Shown: positions 39,777-43,508 of the stretch, piece by piece
Position numbering within the stretch: position 1 is the first letter of the stretch
How the letters are laid out: each line of letters opens with the position of its first letter
Assembly (NCBI RefSeq): GCF_001434335.1
Contig: NZ_AZFM01000016.1
Location: forward strand, 1 to 43,508
Length of the DNA stretch: 43,508 bases
Origin: Lactobacillus kalixensis DSM 16043
GTDB taxonomy: Bacteria; Bacillota; Bacilli; Lactobacillales; Lactobacillaceae
Direction: 5' to 3'
Translations under genes and position numbers: made by a program
Notes under the pieces: model-generated
Database searches by the model: none
Seen by the model: the letters and a program-made list of their open reading frames with translations, nothing else
What the model was told of the DNA's origin: nothing

Positions 39777-40241
39777 ATGAACCAATACCAAACTCAGAAA
39801 GTTCATTTAGTTTTTGAAACCTGTGAAGCAATTGAATTGCCAATGGATGATATCAAGACTTTTAATTTTAAAGGTATAAAAACGGATATTAGGTATCAAA
39901 GTGATTACGGCATTGAAACAACACAGACATGTGATTCATTCTATATGCTTTTGGACTATGACCAAATCAATAAAATAGAAACTATGCAGATTACTAAAGA
40001 TGGCAAGCCAATGATGTTAGGTGAGCGTATCATAACTTATAACGATATTGTTGACATCAATTTAACCATTAACGGTGAAAGTTATGATATCTATCTGCCA
40101 TATTCTGGTGAAGAATTTGAAAGTAATGAATGGATGAAAACTAAAATTTTGTCAGCAAAAGAATTATTTAGACCTGATTTTGACAGTAGTCACAAGTATT
40201 TAGAAATTAAAGTAGAAAAAGAGCCGAGTAAAAACGAGTGA
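39777..40241 (+). CDS. Hypothetical protein, 154 residues, possibly frameshifted at its end
   Basis: I do not recognise it. It is acidic, soluble, mainly beta-strand in pattern, without signal peptide or membrane segment. AGAAAG precedes the ATG. Near the end, a five-A run (40230-40234) is followed by another open frame reading TSEEGYASAIMDFDAQK to a TAA at 40285-40287; removing one A would join it and add about 15 residues. That stretch looks coding, so the present end may be a frameshift. Stand-alone gene. Confidence 0.65.
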   Translation: MNQYQTQKVHLVFETCEAIELPMDDIKTFNFKGIKTDIRYQSDYGIETTQTCDSFYMLLDYDQINKIETMQITKDGKPMMLGERIITYNDIVDINLTINGESYDIYLPYSGEEFESNEWMKTKILSAKELFRPDFDSSHKYLEIKVEKEPSKNE

Positions 40242-40366
40242 AGAAGGTTATGCTTCAGCAATCATGGACTTTGATGCTCAAAAATAAACATTAATCTCAA
40301 ACTTAGTTTTCATAATATTCTCTATTTCATCCCCCTCAAATAAATACAAAACAATAATCTAAATAA

Positions 40367-40408
40367 AGAATGCTTGAAGAAAATTTCTCCAGGCATTCTT
40401 TTATTTTT
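40367..40408 (+). terminator. Intrinsic terminator
   Basis: An imperfect hairpin of about 15 bp with one mismatch (40367-40399) followed by T residues. It probably ends the unit starting at 39777. Confidence 0.65.
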
Positions 40409-40456
40409 AGGATAAAATAGATATATTGAATATTTTTGTTAGGAGAAAATTTAGGA

Positions 40457-41272
40457 ATGACATTACCATTTAAAGCAGTTGCCGTTGATATGGACGGTAC
40501 ATTTTTAGACGATAGAAAGCAATTTAATCACGAAGAATTTGATCAGATCTTAACAGAATTCGAAAAAAGAAATGTACAATTCATTGTTGCTTCGGGTAGA
40601 CCATATGCTCGTTTAGAACAGGATTTTGGTGAATTTGCCAACAGAATTGACTTTGTATCTTTAAATGGATCAAGATTAATTATTAAAGGTAAAGATGCAG
40701 CTGGTTATCCAATGGAGCGCCAAGATGTCTTGAATTTAATCAAAGACGTTCGTGAAAAATATGGAACACGTGCAACTATGGTCTTTGAAAAAGATATTGC
40801 TTACTTAAAGACTGATGTACCAAAAGAGGAACGTGACTTTTTAGCCTATTTTGCTGGTCGTAGTGCTGAAGTTGATAACTGGAACGACATGCCAGAAGAA
40901 GACATCTTTCAAATCACCTTTGACTTAGATAGAAAATATGCTAAGGCAATTGAAGATGATTTTAACAATAAGTACGAAAACAAGATTTCTGCATTTGGTT
41001 CAGCAAATACTGCTATCGATGTCAATGTTCAAGGTATTAATAAAGGTGCTGGCCTTAAACGCCTACTTGAACAGATGAACATGACCGGCGATGATTTAAT
41101 CGCTTTTGGTGATGGTGGTAATGATATTGCAATGTTGCAGTTTGCTAAGTATTCATACGCCATGGCTAATGGTATGGAAGAAGTTAAGAAACATGCCAAA
41201 TTTGTTGCACCTGCAAATACTGAAAATGGTGTCTTCAAGGTTTTGCAAAAGTACTTGGCTGAAGATAAATAA
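40457..41272 (+). CDS. Cof/YidA-type HAD phosphatase
   Basis: 271 residues from the ATG at 40457. An AGGAG lies 11 bases upstream and an AGGA directly before the ATG; an in-frame TTG at 40436 is upstream of both. Motif I DMDGTF has nucleophile Asp11 and Asp13; motif II SGR; motif IV FGDGGNDIAML. The C2B cap is present. These cytoplasmic enzymes dephosphorylate sugar phosphates or flavin-type substrates. It is 23 bases before the Nudix gene and probably forms an operon with it. Relative of the broken gene at 24676. Confidence 0.88.
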   Translation: MTLPFKAVAVDMDGTFLDDRKQFNHEEFDQILTEFEKRNVQFIVASGRPYARLEQDFGEFANRIDFVSLNGSRLIIKGKDAAGYPMERQDVLNLIKDVREKYGTRATMVFEKDIAYLKTDVPKEERDFLAYFAGRSAEVDNWNDMPEEDIFQITFDLDRKYAKAIEDDFNNKYENKISAFGSANTAIDVNVQGINKGAGLKRLLEQMNMTGDDLIAFGDGGNDIAMLQFAKYSYAMANGMEEVKKHAKFVAPANTENGVFKVLQKYLAEDK

Positions 41273-41295
41273 TTCTCTTGTGAAGGGTGTAAAAT

Positions 41296-41919
41296 ATGAA
41301 AACTAACGATCAATTTACTGATTGGGCAGTGGAATTACAAAGTATTGCACAAAATGGGTTGAAGTACGGTCATGATGTTTTTGATAAGGAACGCTATCAG
41401 CAGATTCGTGAAATCGCGGCCCAAATGATGGCAGCAAGAACCGGAATTCCAGAAGAACAGATCAAGACTTTATTTTGCGGCGACGAAGGTTATCAAACAC
41501 CCAAGATTGAAACTCGGGCTGCTATCTTTAAGAATGATAAGATTCTCTTAGTTCATGAAAAGTTAACGGATGATTGGTCAATGCCAGGTGGCTGGTGTGA
41601 TGCCAACTTATCAACTAAAGAAAACTGTATCAAAGAAGCAAAAGAAGAGTCTGGCCGCGATGTGGAGCCCATCAAGTTAGTTGCTTTGCAAGACCGTAAC
41701 AAACACAACAAACCTATTTTAGCCACAGGGATTATGAAGGCTATCTACTTATGCAAAGTTTTTGGTGGAGAATTTGAAGCAAATGATGAAACTAGCGATT
41801 GTCGTTATTTTGCTTTAGATAATCTTCCAAAGCTATCAATTGATCGTAACACTCCTGAACAGATTGAAATGTGTTATCGTGCTTCAAAAGATCCTAACTG
41901 GCAAACTATTTTTGATTAA
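41296..41919 (+). CDS. Nudix hydrolase with N-terminal helical domain
   Basis: 207 residues. Residues 1-65 form the N-terminal domain seen in Nudix enzymes active on X-linked nucleoside diphosphates. The Nudix domain follows, with GGWCDANLSTKENCIKEAKE and ESG forming the Nudix box (REUxEE represented by KEAKEES, so the metal glutamates are kept while the leading Arg is Lys). It likely cleaves ADP-ribose or another nucleoside diphosphate derivative. Paired with the HAD gene, a combination suited to metabolite clean-up. Confidence 0.85.
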   Translation: MKTNDQFTDWAVELQSIAQNGLKYGHDVFDKERYQQIREIAAQMMAARTGIPEEQIKTLFCGDEGYQTPKIETRAAIFKNDKILLVHEKLTDDWSMPGGWCDANLSTKENCIKEAKEESGRDVEPIKLVALQDRNKHNKPILATGIMKAIYLCKVFGGEFEANDETSDCRYFALDNLPKLSIDRNTPEQIEMCYRASKDPNWQTIFD

Positions 41920-41926
41920 TTATAAG

Positions 41927-41960
41927 AAGATAATTGGCGTAAAATGTTGATTATCTTTTT
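41927..41960 (+). terminator. Intrinsic terminator after the Nudix gene
   Basis: An 8-bp stem (41927-41934 with 41950-41957) with a 15-base loop and T-rich tail. Confidence 0.6.
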
Positions 41961-42126
41961 CTTTTTGCAGGATTTATACTTATATTCGCGGAACTACCAA
42001 ATAGCTCAAGAAGTAAATCTTTAATAACACTTTGTTAACTTTTTAACATTTAAACTTTCTTAATCTTTTTCCCGAACTTTTTCAAATATAATTAGTAAGG
42101 TAAAAAATTAGAAAGTTGGAAAAGAA

Positions 42127-43353
42127 GTGTTTAGTAAAAAATCAGTTTATCCCTGGTGGGTATTTGTTGTTTGTTGTTTCATTTCAATGATTGGGTTTGG
42201 CTTACTAGTTAATACAGTCGGTCTTTTCTTTGGTCCAATTAGTAATGAATTTCATGTTGGTAGATCAAGCGTTGCTTTGATGACAACTTTACAGAATTTA
42301 ATGGCCGCAATTTCATTAATTTTCGCAGGAAAAATAATGGAAAAAGTTAACTTGCGCTGGCTATTAACAGGCTGCTTCATCATTATTGCAGCAAGTATGT
42401 TTAGCATGACATATGCAAACAGCTTAACTCATTTCTATTTAGCTTGGGCTTTGATCGGAATTTGCCAACCAATCGCAATTACAATTTCAATTCCTGTTCT
42501 ACTCAGCAAATGGTTTAATCAAAAGTTGGGTACTGTAATGGGTATTTCATTAGGTTTATCAGCGTTTGGTGGAACAATCTTCAATCCAATTATTGCTGGT
42601 ATTATTACTAGAAACGGATGGAGATCAGGATTTATCGCTGAAAGTCTTATCTTGGCAATTTTCTTGATTCCAATGGCTCTTTCAATTAAATCAGAACCTG
42701 ATGAAAAACATCCTGCATACGGAGTTAAGGAAGACAAAGCTGAAGCAGCAATCACCGGTTTAACTTTGAAACAAGCAATTCGTCAGCCAATCTTCTATGC
42801 ATTAGTATTGGCAATGATTCTTTTGCAATTTGTTTCAGGAAGTGTTCAACACATTTCTGGTCACGTAACCAACATCGGTATTTCTCCAGTCCAAGCTGCA
42901 ACTGTAGTTTCCGGCGTTATGATCGGTGCAGCGGTTGGTAAGATTTCAATCGGTTATTTATTGGATAAATTGAATGCAAAAATCGTCTTACTTGCTTTTA
43001 CCATTTTTGGTGCATTAGGATGGGGCGGACTCATTGTATTTAAGACTAGCGGGTTATTAGTTGCTTCCGCATTCATTTTAGGACTTGGCCAAGGGTTCTG
43101 CTTAGTAGCATTACCATACTTAATCCGTCAGCAGTTCGGCAACCGCGATTACAGTAACATCCTCTCAATTATTAATATGTTAGGTGCCTTCGCAATGTCA
43201 TTATCTGTCTATCTTGTTGGCATGTTCTTTGACCAGACTGGTTCTTACAACCTGGGTTGGATGATTAACATTATCGCTTATGTAGTGAGTTTTGCTGCTA
43301 TCTTTGTTACTCTTAGAGAAAAAAGACAAGAAGTTACTGCTTCTGTAGAATAA
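42127..43353 (+). CDS. MFS transporter, 12 helices (monocarboxylate/oxalate-formate-like)
   Basis: 408 residues beginning at a GTG with GGAAAAGAA upstream. Twelve hydrophobic segments. The N-terminal half (GLFFGPISNEFHVGRSSVA; loop LLSKWFNQKLGTVMGISL) resembles the oxalate/formate antiporter and monocarboxylate carrier group. It may exchange organic acids; substrate not determinable. Monocistronic with a strong terminator. Confidence 0.82.
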   Translation: MFSKKSVYPWWVFVVCCFISMIGFGLLVNTVGLFFGPISNEFHVGRSSVALMTTLQNLMAAISLIFAGKIMEKVNLRWLLTGCFIIIAASMFSMTYANSLTHFYLAWALIGICQPIAITISIPVLLSKWFNQKLGTVMGISLGLSAFGGTIFNPIIAGIITRNGWRSGFIAESLILAIFLIPMALSIKSEPDEKHPAYGVKEDKAEAAITGLTLKQAIRQPIFYALVLAMILLQFVSGSVQHISGHVTNIGISPVQAATVVSGVMIGAAVGKISIGYLLDKLNAKIVLLAFTIFGALGWGGLIVFKTSGLLVASAFILGLGQGFCLVALPYLIRQQFGNRDYSNILSIINMLGAFAMSLSVYLVGMFFDQTGSYNLGWMINIIAYVVSFAAIFVTLREKRQEVTASVE

Positions 43354-43364
43354 TTTATAAAAAG

Positions 43365-43417
43365 AAAAATGTTGATATATCAGTGCTTTCATGCATTGAA
43401 ATATCAACATTTTTTTT
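43365..43417 (+). terminator. Strong intrinsic terminator after the MFS gene
   Basis: A 14-bp outer stem (43365-43378 with 43401-43414) plus an inner 6-bp stem (43381-43386 with 43393-43398) and a T run. Confidence 0.85.
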
Positions 43418-43451
43418 ATCTTAATGATTTTCGATGTCTTCAGAAGTGAAG

Positions 43452-43508
43452 TGTAAGCGTCAAAAACTGAAGTACTATTGAAAAAGTAGCTCGGCAATGA
43501 TATGTGCT
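43452..43508. repeat. Right copy of the inverted end repeat
   Basis: Its reverse complement matches 5-57 with two substitutions and one indel. The inner border is at 43452, giving 57 bases of repeat at each end of the window. No intact gene lies in it. Confidence 0.6.

Noticed and set aside
43201-43497. A 98-codon open frame on the minus strand at the right end
   Set aside because: It overlaps the MFS gene, its terminator and the end repeat, and starts with TTG without a ribosome site.

Overview
The window looks like a piece of the chromosome of a gut- or food-associated Lactobacillus of the acidophilus/johnsonii/helveticus type. This rests on low GC, Lactobacillus-style genes (two-subunit LacLM, LacS with a IIA tail, class II GalT, GH68 fructansucrase, SLAP-like surface protein, bile salt hydrolase, PepO) and three tRNA genes without encoded CCA. 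The species cannot be fixed from the sequence alone. Both ends run into the same roughly 57-bp sequence in inverted orientation, so the window is probably a contig that stops inside two copies of a multi-copy element.

Left part (1-9.0 kb): the 3' end of an LPXTG surface protein gene; a MarR regulator overlapping a DHA2-type drug exporter; a TetR regulator divergent from oleate hydratase; a small protein with a CPBP membrane protease homologue; a decayed strip with an IS110-type transposase tail and a SLAP-domain tail; an AAA/DUF4143 ATPase; and a bile salt hydrolase with all six expected active-site residues. A Ser-Asp-Val tRNA cluster and an M42 aminopeptidase follow.

Middle part (10.7-25.5 kb): a complete lactose/galactose cluster. 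galE, lacM and lacL run leftward. lacR, lacS-lacZ (GH42) and galK-galT-galM run rightward. The lacS and galK promoters share one plan: a -35 box inside a TTTACTAAA operator half, 17 bp, a TATACT -10, then a perfect cre site. The same operator halves lie before galE and weaker ones before lacL. A yefM-yoeB toxin-antitoxin pair with a frameshifted toxin sits between lacZ and galK. A frameshifted HAD phosphatase gene sits downstream of galM, bounded by a 24-bp direct repeat of the galM tail.

Right part (25.5-43.5 kb): PepO endopeptidase, a secreted SLAP-like protein, a DUF4811/MFS exporter operon divergent from a MerR regulator and a broken fic gene, a YfcC-type transporter with a cre-like site, a GH68 fructansucrase with a basic tail instead of a wall anchor, a GlcD-type FAD oxidase, flavodoxin, aldo/keto reductase, a 154-residue unknown protein, a Cof-type HAD phosphatase, a Nudix hydrolase and a 12-helix MFS carrier.

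Together the genes import lactose, split it by two unrelated beta-galactosidases, feed galactose through the Leloir pathway, and meet bile, fatty-acid and drug stress. The most notable signals are the shared lac/gal promoter design, several genes broken in or beside short A runs (yoeB, HAD, fic, perhaps the 154-residue gene), the HAD segment bracketed by the galM tail, and the inverted end repeats.
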